Below, one piece after another: positions 30,891-42,041 of a stretch of 64,000 nucleotides of DNA. The DNA comes from Siphonodentalium dalli. Its lineage: Eukaryota > Mollusca > Scaphopoda > Gadilida > Siphonodentaliidae. The stretch spans positions 9,213,314 through 9,277,313 of the forward strand of contig CP136068.1 of the NCBI GenBank assembly GCA_032622095.1, given 5' to 3'. The position numbers and the translations under genes were made by a program. Below the pieces are notes generated by a model, which was not told the origin of the DNA, made no database searches, and was given only the letters and a program-made list of their open reading frames with translations. The first letter of the stretch is position 1, and every line of letters begins with the position of its first letter.

Positions 30891-31270
30891 TTAACCCTTT
30901 ACCCAACAGAACGGCCCTGTGCCAATGCATTCTCTTATAAATGCGAGTCGACCATAGGTCGCCTCGCATATATAAGAGAATGCATTGGCTTAACACATTA
31001 AAAATTATAAAATTGTTAAAGAATGTAAGAAAAAATGGTAAAAAAGATTTTTTTTTAGGCCAATGCATTCTCTTATATATGCGAGGCGACCTATGGTCGA
31101 CTCGCATATATAAGAGAATGCATTGGCACAGGGCATAACTGTAACTATCACAATGTGGTCAAGGAGCCGGTTCCAATGATATCCATATTTGTATGGTTTT
31201 ATTGAGACAGACCCAAGATATTTTAGGCTGTTGAAGCTTTATTTGGCCGGTTTGTTGGGTAAAGGGTTAA
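30891..31270 (+). mobile_element. TTAA-1 element
   Basis: Both TTAA flanks and both Hp hairpins are intact. The spacer has lost ~12 bp (AATGGTAAAAAAGATTTTT). Overlapping frames on both strands read the same ILLYMRGDLWSTRIYKRMHW peptide, an artefact of the hairpin. Confidence 0.9.
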
Positions 31271-31454
31271 GCAATCCATAATAAAATGGATAGTTTAGTC
31301 CATGAATTACAAAATGGACTCTCCCACTCAGGTTAAGAAAGTATATATTGGAACGGTATATTGTTTATTTGGAGGGGTGTATTGCTGATGATACAAGTGC
31401 AGAAGACATGGGATTCCTGTTGAGTAATTTGGAAGGAATGTTTAGATGAAAAGT

Positions 31455-31844
31455 TTAACCCTTTACCCAACAAACCGGCCAAATAAAGCTTCAACAGCCT
31501 AAAATATCTTCGGTCTGTCTCAATAGAACCATACAAATATGGATATCATTGGAACCGGCTCCTTGACCACATTGTGATAGTTACAGTTATACCCTGTGCC
31601 AATGCATTCTCTTATATATGCGAGTCGACCATAGGTCGCCTCGCATATATAAGAGAATGCATTGGCCTAAAAAAACTCTTTTTTTAACACTTTTTACCAT
31701 TTTTTCTTACATTCTTTAACAATTTAATAATTTTTAATGTGTTAAGCCAATGCATTCTCTTATATATGCGAGGCGACCTATGGTCGACTCACATATATAA
31801 GAGAATGCATTGGCACAGGGCCCTTCTGTTGGGTAAAGGGTTAA
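31455..31844 (-). mobile_element. TTAA-1 element
   Basis: The inverse of the preceding copy, only ~190 bp away. The AAACCGGCC motif occurs once instead of twice. Both hairpins are present. Confidence 0.9.
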
Positions 31845-32557
31845 CAAACAGTCTGATGCTATTTATTGAACTTAACTTATTATCTGAACATTCTCCTGGT
31901 GAACTTCTCAATAATCAGTTAATTAGTTTATTGCCCAAACAGAAGCTGGAAGTGAAAATTAAAATATTCTACACAAACATTGTGGCATAATAATTTTAAA
32001 ATAAAACTTCTCATGGTTTATATCTCTGTCAAAATTAGGTTGGTCTTTGCTGGCTTTTCAAATGGTGGGACATCAGAAAAAACTATTGTCTGGCCTATAT
32101 AATACATTTTTACATTTGACAAATTTTTGCACCCACCCCTAACCCTGAATTTTGTTTTTATATAATTTTGCCATCCAGTTTCCCCCCCCCCCAACCATTT
32201 TTAGACACCCTCCCTCCTTCCCTGAAAACACAAATAAATACATTGCTGTGTATCATATTCAGGTCATTGTAATAGTAAGAGATCCAGGCGAAGCTGCTTC
32301 TGTCAAATTGTTCTCACAATTCATTCCATTATGGACTGGCTCATGAAAACTAACACCCATCTATATATCTGACATTTCATATTAAACTTTAAAAGCGAAG
32401 ACAAAACATGTATATGATTGCAATAGACATATAAATGCGATTTGAGGGTGATAAATGTTGCGTCAAAGAGAACTCTACAACTGTATACTTTTACTTAAAT
32501 TTAGGGCAACTCCAGTTGACCTCTTTTGAATCACCGGAGAATTATAACATGATTAAT
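31845..32557. other. No recognisable feature
   Basis: Contains a short C-tract at about 32181-32191. No exon or repeat termini were seen. Confidence 0.4.
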
Positions 32558-32700
32558 GGTACTCAATCCGATGAGACGCTCCTATATTACTATTTCCTTG
32601 GCTTCGGGGGGTAAAAAATATTTGATTCGAGTCGAGGAACCCACCCATCAAATCTCAGAGTGATCAGATATTGATTTTTGAAGTTTGATATTTCTCGATG
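32558..32700. mobile_element. TTAA-5 element, right half missing
   Basis: GGTACTCAATCCGATGAGACG and the TTTGATTCGAGTCGAGGAAC word are present. The complementary right arm and both TTAA flanks are absent. Confidence 0.7.
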
Positions 32701-32751
32701 TGTAATAATATGAGTACCATAATCAATTGGTCAAATGGAGGGTATCGGTCA

Positions 32752-33150
32752 TTAACCCTTTACCCAACAGAACGGCCCTGTGCCAATGCATTCTCTTATA
32801 TATGCGAGTCGACCATAGGTCGCCTCGCATATATAAGAGAATGCATTGGCTTAACACATTAAAAATTATAAAATTGTTAAAGAATGTAATAAAAAATGGT
32901 AAAAAGTGTTAAAAAAAGATTTTTTTTAGGCCAATGCATTCTCTTATATATGCGAGGCGACCTATGGTCGACTCGCATATATAAGAGAATGCATTGGCAC
33001 AGGGCATAAATGTAACTATCACAATGTGGTCAAGGAGCCGGTTCCAATGATATCCATATTTGTATGGTTCTATTGAGACAGCCGAAGATATTTTAGGCTG
33101 TTGAAGCTTTATTTGGCCGGTTTTGGCCGGTTTGTTGGGTAAAGGGTTAA
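32752..33150 (+). mobile_element. TTAA-1 element
   Basis: Very close to the 4680 copy across its full length. TTAA on both sides. Confidence 0.9.
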
Positions 33151-33525
33151 CTGGACAAGTTGTAGATTCTATTTATTACTTGATCAAAAACGTCCATACA
33201 CATACAATGTACTTAAATCAATAAATGGGACGTGAAACTACATGTAACAGTGGCTTCTGTAAGACATGCAATGACTTTTTACTCATAAAGAAATAGTCCC
33301 TAGGTGAGCAAGACTCTCTTGACATATTTTATTGCATGCGACTCCATCTCAGACCTTAGACGGTAAGAAGGCTGTATTTCATTTGACTGCTGACTGGTTG
33401 TATGATTCTCTTTGACAGTGATTGATGTGTATTAACAATGTATGTGAGAAATGACAGCCTGGTTGCTAAAGACTAAAGAATTAATGTACAGTAGCACTAA
33501 ACTAGAGCAAACCCGATACCAGACG
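33151..33525. other. No recognisable feature
   Basis: AT-rich, no termini or exon seen. Confidence 0.4.
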
Positions 33526-33671
33526 TACAGTAATGCTCTAATTAATCGACCTCTTAACCACAGCATAATTATGGGTAACTTTTCAGGATTTAGTCGGAAA
33601 AATGGCTTGTTGCCATTCATCGGAAAGCTCTCGCCGAGGTTAAGAGGTCGATTAATTAGAGCATTACTGTA
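33526..33671. mobile_element. Mariner-like MITE, asymmetric deletion
   Basis: TA-CAGTAATGCTCTAATTAAT with a full left arm, but the right arm keeps only the outer ~30 bp (GGTTAAGAGGTCGATTAATT). Confidence 0.8.
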
Positions 33672-33885
33672 TACAACATGATAGTTATCAAGCTGGGTCA
33701 GTCAAATCAAAATACCACAATGATAAGAATAATGAGTTAGCATATAACCAAATATCTCTGACTTTGTCATGGACATCAGTGCTTGTGTCTACCAGTAGGT
33801 TGAAAATCAAAGCAAAGCTATTATAATTTGGTGTCCAATTTGATTTGGCACCAAACTAATCAAGATTCCACACACTAATTTTAGC

Positions 33886-34102
33886 TACAGTAATGCCCTA
33901 ATTAATCGACTCCATAACCACAGCAGAATTATGGGTAATTTTTCAGGATTTAGTCGAAAATATGGCTTGTTGCCATTCATCGGAAAGCTCTCAGTGAGAG
34001 CTTTCCGATGAATGTCAACAAGCCATATTTCCGACTAAATCCTGAAAAATTACTCATAATTCTGCTGTGGTTATGGAGTCAATTAATTAGGGCATTACTC
34101 TA
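33886..34102. mobile_element. Mariner-like palindromic MITE
   Basis: Intact apart from a mutated right end (GGGCATTACTC-TA). The centre is GGAAAGCTCTCAGTGAGAGC. Confidence 0.8.
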
Positions 34103-34241
34103 CAAGAAAGCTGAAAAGTTAAGCTTCATTCATTTTGGCGGCTGTTTTATTGACTAACTGCAGGAGATCCTAAGTTTGATATAAAAACCTTTGATTTACA
34201 TCATGAGTGGATTATTTGTCATATTCAGTGTATACTGGAAT

Positions 34242-34689
34242 CAAGCCTCATTATAGTGTCTGTCATTTGCAGAATGAGGTCCCCAGAGGGTGAATTTAGT
34301 GATGCTATCCCGCATAGTGGGCTAGCATCACCAAATTCACCCTCTGGGGACCGCATTCTGCTTGGGCCTCATCTTCTCTGGAAAGTTTCTTTATCATCAA
34401 ATTTCTATAAAAATTCTTCACAGAGATTCAATTTCTTTTTCAGTTTATTTTCTCTATATCCCAAAATTGGCAGATGACACTGGATGACACATTGTATTAT
34501 CGAGGTTCCCAATTGGTATACATCAAAATATTCACCATTTGGGAACTTCAATCTGAGTCTGTGTCTCCCATAGCAGATGAGGCCATGAAGAATGAGGTCC
34601 CCAGAAGGTGAATTTGATGATGATAGCATCACTAAATTCACTCTCTGGGGACCTCATTCTGCAAGTGGCAGACACTATAATCAGGCTTG
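34242..34689. mobile_element. GAGG element, reference copy
   Basis: About 450 bp. Outer inverted ends CAAGCCTCATTATAGTGTC / ACACTATAATCAGGCTTG lie next to TGTCATTTGCAGAATGAGG-type arms. Two hairpin blocks built on CAGAATGAGGTCCCCAGAGG and its inverse (34268-34360, 34590-34665) enclose a unique centre with ATATCCCAAAATTGGCAGAT and TTCACCATTTGGGAACTTC. No coding capacity and no clear target duplication. Confidence 0.8.
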
Positions 34690-34746
34690 ACTGGAATGGT
34701 CTTTTTATTTGCTTGGATGTTGAGATAATATTAAATGACAGACAGA

Positions 34747-35146
34747 TTAACCCTTTACCCAACAGAAGGGCCCTGTGCCAATGCATTCTCTTATATATGC
34801 GAGTCGACCATAAGTCGCTTCGCATATATAAGAGAATGCATTGGCTTAACACATTAAAAATTATAAAATTGTTAAAGAATGTAAGAAAAAATGGTAAAAA
34901 GTGTTAACAAAATATTTTTTTTAGGCCAATGCATTCTCTTATATATGCGAGGCGACCTATGGTCGACTCGCATATATAAGAGAATGCATTGGCACAGGGC
35001 ATAACTGTAACTATCACAATGTGGTCAAGGAGCCGGTTCCAATGATATCCATATTTGTATGGTTTTATTGAGACAGACCGAAGATATTTTAGGCTGTTGA
35101 AGCTTTATTTGGCCGGTTTTGGCCGGTTTGTTGGGTAAAGGGTTAA
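34747..35146 (+). mobile_element. TTAA-1 element
   Basis: Full length with TTAA flanks. The left hairpin loop is altered (CGACCATAAGTCGCTTCG). Confidence 0.9.
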
Positions 35147-35267
35147 CAATCTATGAAACCCATTCATTTGTAGGAATAATTTGTAGATAAGAAGTTTATC
35201 AAACAAAAAGGTATGATGAAATTATTGGCTGAAAATTCCTACAAATGAATTGAAAATCAAGTAACCA

Positions 35268-35648
35268 CAGGGCCGGGAACCTCGAGCCTCTAAACCAAAG
35301 CGTTTTGTGTTTAAAATTGGATTGAAACAGAAATAAGCGACTGTCTGAGAGAAGAAACTTGTTCATGAGCTGTAGAAAATCACAGTGCACAAGTAGAAAT
35401 CAATATTTTATTGAAACTAACTTTTATGTAGAAAATTAGACGAACTATATGTAAATTACTTATTTTTCATCTAATTTTCTACATAAAAGTTACATTGTAG
35501 TTTCAATAAAATATTGATTTCTACTTGTGCACTGATTTTCTACAGCTCATGAACAAGTTTCTTCTCCCAGACAGTCGCTTATTTCTGTTTCAGTCCAATT
35601 TTAAACACAAAACACTTTGGTTTAGAGGCTCGAGGTTCCCGGCCCTGA
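35268..35648. mobile_element. Long palindrome with CAGGGCCGGGAACC ends (hAT-like)
   Basis: Arms of ~170 bp with a ~35 bp centre. The left arm runs CAGGGCCGGGAACCTCGAGC ... GTAGAAAATTAGA, and the right arm is its inverse ending GGTTCCCGGCCCTG. CAGGG ends and imperfect 8-bp flanks (AGTAACCA / ACTACCCA) suggest a hAT-derived element. Frames across it are artefacts. Confidence 0.75.
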
Positions 35649-36110
35649 ACTACCCATCGAGTAGTCAAGGCGTTTGAAAAATAACTTTCAAAGTCTGTAA
35701 AACGACCATCATCAACAGCACATGCAAAAATAGATTGACTTATTTTTACTTTTACTATTAATAACTCTCCAATAATGAGATATTTCATGTGAAAACTATT
35801 GTTTAATATGTAAACATTAAGATTACACGGAATTAATGAAAAAAAAAAATCCAATTGTCTAATAAGATACCAAAGTTTTATTAAAACTTGACGATAAACA
35901 TTGAAGGTCAAAGCATTGAAAAATATAATAAAAACATATTCAGAACTTATTTTGTGAACATTTCCCACGAACGGATAGGAATCCTTCTGCACTTTCTGTC
36001 GTCTTCTTTTAATTTCTGAACATCCCTACAGATGAACATTTAGACCCTTCCAAAGTATACTTTTATAACTGATGGGAGAATTAATTTAGTATAGAAAGGA
36101 CGAAGGTATA
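35649..36110. other. No recognisable feature
   Basis: AT-rich. Resembles 62060-62130 in a short stretch (GGGAGAAT--ATTTAGTATAGA). Confidence 0.4.
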
Positions 36111-36194
36111 TGGGTAGCTCTAGTCCAAAAGAAGACGGAAGTGACAGACATTGGATATGGTACAACCAGGCAATGATAAGCGATAGACATTATG

Positions 36195-36315
36195 ATATGG
36201 ATCACCATCCCCAAGTTAAGTCATCCTGCTTGTCTGCTATGAGGTTGGTGGGTCCTGCTAATTTGCTACGACGTCGGTGGATCCTGCTGAATTGTTATGA
36301 TTCTGGTTCGACAAA
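36195..36315 (+). repeat. Inverted, diverged copy of the 3' UTR minisatellite
   Basis: AAGTTAAGTCATCCTGC followed by three decayed GCTATGATGTTGGTGGGTCC units is the plus-strand counterpart of the minus-strand 3' UTR sequence at 36566-36720. The two lie ~250 bp apart in opposite orientation. Confidence 0.65.
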
Positions 36316-36534
36316 ATGATGTTAAGATGTAAAGTTTTGCAGCATTTGGCTAACCCATGCGATTTAAGAAAAAGCTAGTGTCTGTATGAAACAATAATGA
36401 ACATACATGTATATATATTTTAAAATATTTTATTTATGCCCACTCTGGTGTTTGCAGAATTTACAGAAATAGCCATCTGGATTTATATATGGTTGGTATG
36501 CTATAAACAAAAGTGAAATTATTATTGTGTTCAA

Positions 36535-36778
36535 TGTTTAATGTACATAACAGGTTTATTTTGCCCCACCAACATAGCAATTCAGCAGAACCCACCAACA
36601 TCATAACAATTCAGCGCGACCCACCAACATCATAGCAAATTAGCAGGACCCACCAACATCATAGCAAATTAGCAGGACCCACCAACATCATAGCAAATTA
36701 GCAGGACGACTTAACCAGGGTGATATCAAAAGCAATACAAATTATGATATGGATATGGTTTCTTGTGAAAGGCTATAA
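36535..36778 (-). other. 3' UTR of the PDZ-tail gene with polyA signal
   Basis: Follows the stop of the terminal exon. AATAAA is read on the minus strand at 36560-36555, about 220 bases after the stop. A 29-bp minisatellite occupies most of it. Confidence 0.6.
36566..36709 (-). repeat. 29-bp minisatellite in 3' UTR
   Basis: On the plus strand CCACCAACATCATAGCAAAT-TAGCAGGAC, about five units, the rightmost three identical. Confidence 0.9.
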
Positions 36779-37027
36779 TTAGACCGCAGAGCCCATAGAC
36801 CCAGAGACTGACGGAGCTTTCTTTGGAGCATCCGTGTTATCATCTTCGAGACCCTCGTTTGACCGGCCGTACTTGTCGCCATAGCGATCATCGCCATATC
36901 GGTCACCGCTGTGCCTATTGTCGTACTTATCGTCGTTGCCATAGTGACCACTCTGGTTTTCGTAGTATTTATCTGCTATTGTGTAAGGTTTATCATTTGG
37001 ATCGTCCATGTTGGAGTTGACAACACC
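36779..37027 (-). CDS. Terminal exon of a gene encoding a PDZ-ligand tail
   Basis: The exon starts after a strong acceptor (T-rich tract, CTATTTTAACAG) and opens in phase 0: GVVNSNMDDPNDKPYTIADK (20 residues), then YYENQSGHYGNDDKYD and repeats of the type DRYGDDRYGDKYG. The C-terminus is KKAPSVSGSMGSAV. The final Ser-Ala-Val fits a class I PDZ ligand (S/T-X-hydrophobic). A Tyr/Asp/Gly-rich, polar tail with a PDZ ligand suggests the cytoplasmic end of a membrane receptor or adhesion protein, but no transmembrane exon is in this window and I do not recognise the family. The exon at 62261-62330 ends in phase 0 and is the natural predecessor. The larger overlapping plus-strand frame is antisense. 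Confidence 0.75.
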   Translation of the reverse strand, partial: GVVNSNMDDPNDKPYTIADKYYENQSGHYGNDDKYDNRHSGDRYGDDRYGDKYGRSNEGLEDDNTDAPKKAPSVSGSMGSAV

Positions 37028-37273
37028 CTGTTAAAATAGAAAAAAAAACATCAAAATAAATAAAGAGAATTTCCAATGATAAAGATAAATTACAATTGTT
37101 CCACACCATTTCTTATTCTCAATTAGATATCTCTCTTGAATGGAAAACTGAAAATTCTATATGATTTGCTGGTTATTGCAACATTAAATCGCTTTGAATT
37201 CACATAACACCGAATTGGAAGTCGCTGTCCGAGGTTGCATGGTAATGGCATTACAATCTCGGATGGTGACTGA

Positions 37274-37476
37274 TAACAGTAATGCTCTAATTAATCGTCT
37301 GCTTAGCCACAGCAGAATTATGGGTAACTTTTCAGGATTTAGTCGGAAAAATGGCTTGTTGCCATTCATCGGAAAGCTCCGATGAATGGCATCAAGCCAT
37401 ATTTCCGACTAAATCCTGAAAAGTTACCCATAATTCTGCTGTGGTTAAGCAGTCGATTAATTAGAGCATTACTGTA
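37274..37476. mobile_element. Mariner-like palindromic MITE
   Basis: TAACAGTAATGCTCTAATTAAT to ATTAGAGCATTACTG-TA. The centre is shortened to CGGAAAGCTCCGATGAATGG. Confidence 0.8.
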
Positions 37477-37867
37477 TATATTAGAGAGAAGTCACTTCTC
37501 CCTGAGACAAAAATATGGAGACGTGGCACATTTCAAGGAGAAGAGGTCTCCCAAGTTGTCTTATCAGCTGGTCCCCATCAGCAAGTACATGTATAGTCCA
37601 CCAAAGTAGACTAACTGGATTAGCAGCCATTTTAATATTTGGATATTTTCGAGTAAATATTAAAATATCTATTATTCTGATTAGTCTACATGTACTTTGC
37701 TGGACTACAGCAAGTGCATTAAAAACTAGATTACCTATATATATTTGTTCTTAATTATTTTCATTATTAATAACAGTCCAATAATGAGATTTTGCCCGTC
37801 AAAGCCATTGTTAAATAAACATTACTGTTACAGTGGAATCATAGATAAAAGTCCAATATGATACCAA

Positions 37868-38546
37868 TGTATAATCATGCCCTAAATAATCGACTACTTA
37901 AAGGTACTCAACCCGATAAAACTCCTCTCAATTACTATTTCAATGGCTTCGGGGGTCAAAAATATTTGATTCGAGTCGAGGAAGTCACCCATCAAAGCTC
38001 AGATTTGTTAGATATCGATTTTAGAAATCTATTATTTTTCATTATCGGGAATTCTTCCTGGCCCAGAAGATAGTCAAAAATTCGTTATTATTACCCACTT
38101 GATTATAGAGTTATCCATCCTTGTCTGTTTGAATAGAATTTTGGCGTAATATCTCGAGCAGGTTACCAAATTGACGGCAGTTATAAGTACTCATCTCGAG
38201 AACATACGAATTTTCAAAAATCAATATCTAATAACTCTGAGCTTTGTTTGATGGGTTCCTCGACTCGAATCAAATATTTTTCACCCCCAAAGCCAAATAA
38301 ATAGTAATATAGGACCCTCTGATCGGATTGTTGTTGTTGGAATCTGTTGAGATGGGGACCCTCTTTACGGGTTGAGTACCTTTAACTACATCAGAATTAT
38401 GGGTAACTTTTCAGGATTTAGTCGGAAATATGGCTTGTTGCAATACATTGGAAAGCTCTCTATAGATGGCAACAAGTCATATTTCCGACAAAATCCTGAA
38501 AAATTACCCATAATTCTGCTGTGTTAATTATTTCGGGCATTACTTT
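37868..38546. mobile_element. Mariner-like MITE interrupted by a TTAA-5 element
   Basis: ATGCCCTAAATAATCGACTAC is followed by the insert, then CTACATCAGAATTATGGGTAA resumes the MITE exactly where CTTAACCACAGCAGAATT continues in other copies. The right arm ends TTTCGGGCATTACTT. Confidence 0.85.
37898..38385. mobile_element. TTAA-5 element, complete, with proven empty site
   Basis: TTAA-AGGTACTCAACCCGATAA to GGGTTGAGTACCT-TTAA, ~480 bp. Long inverse arms contain AAATATTTGATTCGAGTCGA and its complement. Removing it and one TTAA restores the host MITE word CGACTAC-TTAA-CTACATCAG. Confidence 0.9.
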
Positions 38547-38574
38547 ACACTCAAAACTAGATGGCAAGCCTGCT

Positions 38575-39017
38575 AATAGCATGTCTGTCATTTGCTGATT
38601 GAGGTCCCCAGAGGGTGAATATAGTGATGTCATCCCATAGAGCGGGTTAGCATCACCAAACTCACCCTCTGGAGACCCCAATCTGTTAAGGCATTATCTT
38701 CTGGGAAGTATCTATAGTCTCAAATTAACATTGTTTTAGTTACGTTTTCCCTTCTGGGAAATTTCTGTATGTATCCCCTAATTTGCAGAAGATAAAATGC
38801 ATAATCGAGGTGCCCAATGTGTGATCATCACATCACAACTTCAAGTGGGGAACTTCAAACTGATTCTAGGTCTACCATAGCAGTTGAGGGCATAAGCAGA
38901 ATGACGTTCCCAGAGGGAGAGTGTGGTGATGCTAGCCCACTATGCGGGATAGCATCACTAAATTCACCCTCTCGGGACCTCATTCTGTAAATGACAGACA
39001 CACTATATAAAGGCTTG
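38575..39017. mobile_element. GAGG element, complete
   Basis: CAAGCCTGCTAATAGCATGTC to GACACACTATATAAAGGCTTG, with hairpins at 38600-38690 and 38898-38990. Same orientation as 34242. Confidence 0.8.
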
Positions 39018-40440
39018 TTTGATGGTAAATATTGCAAAAGGTCAAAGCGTTGAAAACTCCTACTAAATTATTTTAACTGAATTATTGCATGATTTAATAG
39101 CAATGTTTGTTGACGAATCACTGAAACAGTTTTGATTACATACATGTACATGTAACAATGGTTTCAACATGCAAAATTGGAGAACTATCAACAACGAATA
39201 TATAAGAACAATGTTTATCTATTTCTCCATGTTTTTAGTGGCGATGTTTTTACAGACCTTTATATATTTTGCACAATCAACCACGTCGATGGCCTTGGGT
39301 CCCTGTAACTTAAAGTGAATTCTGCTGAACAAGAAACGCTACTTTTATTTGGCAAATTTGGGGGAAATAGTGTATATTTTGGTAATAAGGACTCAAATTA
39401 TCATAACAAATCAGTTTTGATTTGACTTTATTTTTTACAATTTTGTACAAATATAAAGCAAAGTCCATAACGAAAGCACTCTATACAAAAAATATATCAA
39501 CAACTTCAACAAGGAATGTGATTTATATAATTAGTGAAATTTGTAAATTACAAAAATATATGAACGGATCACAAGATGCATCTTAATCAAGAATCAATTA
39601 TAAAATTATCTTAGTTGAAGGATATATCTCACGAGAGCCCAGCTCGAGTGAAATGTTACTATGTGCCATCTGCAACAAGTTAAACAAATATTTGATATTT
39701 GATATTCTGATACAAGTTGTGTTCTGTATTTATTCTACATTTATTCTGCACTCTTATATCAGGTAAACACAATCCTTAAGTACATGTTTGGATATATAGA
39801 GCATCACTCGTGTTGGAATGGTTTAGCGATTATTCAGGGTTTCCGCTTATAGGGGCTGCAGATGCCTTCAGGGTCCCTCCCCCCCCCATCACCCAAATTT
39901 CCCATCCAACATTCCCACAGGGAGTGATAAACAAGGATAATTTTATTTGCTGCTTAACACTGATCACTAGAGAACCATTTTGCTAGAAAAGATTGTTTTC
40001 AGTTCTACATTCATCTACAATTATTGCCTTATTTTGAAAGATATCGAAGCTAAAAGTCACATGGATTATTCTGCCTGGTTACGTCGCGATTAATTTCTAA
40101 ATAACACATTGTTCTTACTTTCTGATTTACGATTATGGAGACGAGGTTCAGATATTAGCCACCAGATGATCAGGAATATTTCATATGGAATAACATGTTG
40201 TCATGAATGTAGTGAAGCCAAGACATAGAAATAAATTGCGAATTTTAACAATTTCCTCTACTGTTGTTGGTGGCGGTACGGACAAATTGTTGGTACAATA
40301 TCAATGTCTAAATGCAGTATCAAATGACAACACCAATACAATATTTAACCCTTCAAATTGTTGAAAATAATACACAATTATGATTCCTTGACTTTTTTAT
40401 ATATCTCAGTAGACATTCAGAATTCAGCTTACTGTACTGT
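39018..40440. other. No recognisable feature
   Basis: About 1.4 kb with no long frame, framed exon or inverted repeat. One C-tract near 39880. Confidence 0.4.
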
Positions 40441-40768
40441 ACACTAAATCCAGCCGTTTATGGGACCATTTCCTTTTATACTCAACAGATTATATGCAAC
40501 AAATGAATGAATTTGAGTCATGGATTAGTGCAAAATACACTTGTGTGCTCTATGAGCGATCGATGCAAACAACATGATAATTATAATGAATTTATGACTC
40601 CAGTCCTATATTAATTTCCATTATATTTTTACCATGTTTGCATCGTTCATAAAGTAAATTAGTGTATTTTGCACCAATCCAATGGCTCAAATTCTTTCAT
40701 TTGTTGCATATATTCTGTTGAGTATAAAAGGAGATGGTCCCATAAATGGTCAGATTTAGTGAGTAGTG
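40441..40768. mobile_element. Foldback element
   Basis: CACTAAATCCAGCCGTTTATGG and the inverse CCATAAATGGTCAGATTTAGTG start arms of ~105 bp (CTCAACAGA-TATATGCAACA, TGCAAAATACAC-T, GCAAAC-A-CATG). The centre is ~90 bp. Confidence 0.75.
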
Positions 40769-40773
40769 CCGCT

Positions 40774-41137
40774 TTAACCCTTTACCCAACAGAAGGGCCC
40801 TGTGCCTCGCATATATAAGAGAATGCATTGGCTTAACACATTAAAAATTATAAAATTGTTAAAGAATGTAAGAAAAAATGATAAAAAGTGTTAAAAAAAA
40901 GATTTTTTTTGGCCAATGCATTCTCTTATATATGCGAGGCGACCTATGGTCGACTCGCATATATAAGAGAATGCATTGGCACAGGGCATAACTGTAACTA
41001 TCACAATGTGGTCAAGGAGCCGGTTCCAATGATATCCATATTTGTATGGTTCTATTGAGACAGACCGAAGATATTTTAGGCTGTTGATCGAAGCTTTATT
41101 TGGCCGGTTTTGGCCGTTTTGTTGGGTAAAGGGTTAA
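40774..41137 (+). mobile_element. TTAA-1 element, left hairpin half lost
   Basis: TTAA flanks and ends are intact, but the first Hp hairpin retains only its right half (CTCGCATATATAAGAGAATG). The second hairpin is complete. Confidence 0.9.
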
Positions 41138-41336
41138 ATTATCAACTGATTTTCTAAATACATGTACTATTAGATATTCAGAATGATGACTAAGATTTCC
41201 CCGAGCGGCTGTATGGGTACCTCATTCCCCTAACCCCCAGCAGAAACCCTGAATTATTGCACAAGTGTGATGATATCAGGAGAGAGTGATAATCGCTAAC
41301 CCGCAACACAACTGTTTGGCTCTTTTAATGTATGTA

Positions 41337-41568
41337 TTGACCCTTTCAGTGCCAAGTCCGATTTTTGTATCAACCCATATTTCCTTGATATTTTTCAAAT
41401 TTATTGATTATAATAATGTGATACATTGATGGAAAGAGCCTTTCAGTGCCAAGTCCGATTTTAGAGCTCTTTCCAACAATGTATCACATTATTATAATCA
41501 ATAAATTTGAAAATGATCAAGGAAATATGGGTTGATACAAAAGTCGGACTTGGCACTGAAAGGGTTAA
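41337..41568. mobile_element. TTAA-3 element, irregular
   Basis: CCCTTTCAGTGCCAAGTCCG to CGGACTTGGCACTGAAAGGG-TTAA. The left flank is TTGA, and the centre contains an extra partial copy of the left end (CCTTTCAGTGCCAAGTCCGA at 41440). Confidence 0.8.
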
Positions 41569-41789
41569 ATACCAAACATTTAATGGCATGTTTATAATAG
41601 CATGTTTATAATAGCAATGTTTAGATCGTAACTTGAAATTTGAGGTGCTGTCAAATAACAACGGTCATGATTTTTGTAATCGTCCGACGCTTTGCATATC
41701 GATAAAGATGGAATAATAATCATGCGTCAACGAAAACGTCTAGCGACTGAGTCAATCAGATGATTGTAGGAAGCTAACAGAGATCTGCT

Positions 41790-42041
41790 TTAACCCTTTG
41801 AGTGCCAGGTCCGATTTTTGTATCAACCCATATACCCTGTGCCAATGCATTCTCTTATATATGCGAGTCGACCATAGGTCGCCTCGCATATATAAGAGAA
41901 TGCATTGGCCTAACAATTTTAGTTTTTTTTTGTTTTTTTTTACAATTTTTCCAATTTTAATATATTTTATTATATTCTTTAACAGACTTATTGTGTAGGT
42001 TTAGGGCCGATAATATCGGCCCCTGGCACTCAAAGGGTTAA
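41790..42041 (+). mobile_element. TTAA-4 element, reference copy
   Basis: TTAA-CCCTTTGAGTGCCAGGTC starts it and GGGCCGATAATATCGGCCCC, then TGGCACTCAAAGGG-TTAA, ends it. The left part continues as in TTAA-3 (CCGATTTTTGTATCAACCCA) and then switches, at TACCCTGTGCC, to an Hp hairpin. A chimera of a TTAA-3-like end and the Hp core. Confidence 0.85.

Noticed and set aside
30886-31138. Recurring frames with ILLYMRVDHRSPRIYKRMHW, seen at more than ten places on both strands
   Set aside because: They are translations of the Hp hairpin inside TTAA elements; the same peptide appears on both strands because the DNA is palindromic.
36823-37020. Plus-strand 65-codon frame opposite the terminal exon
   Set aside because: It is the antisense of the Tyr/Asp/Gly-rich exon; splice signals and stop support only the minus strand.
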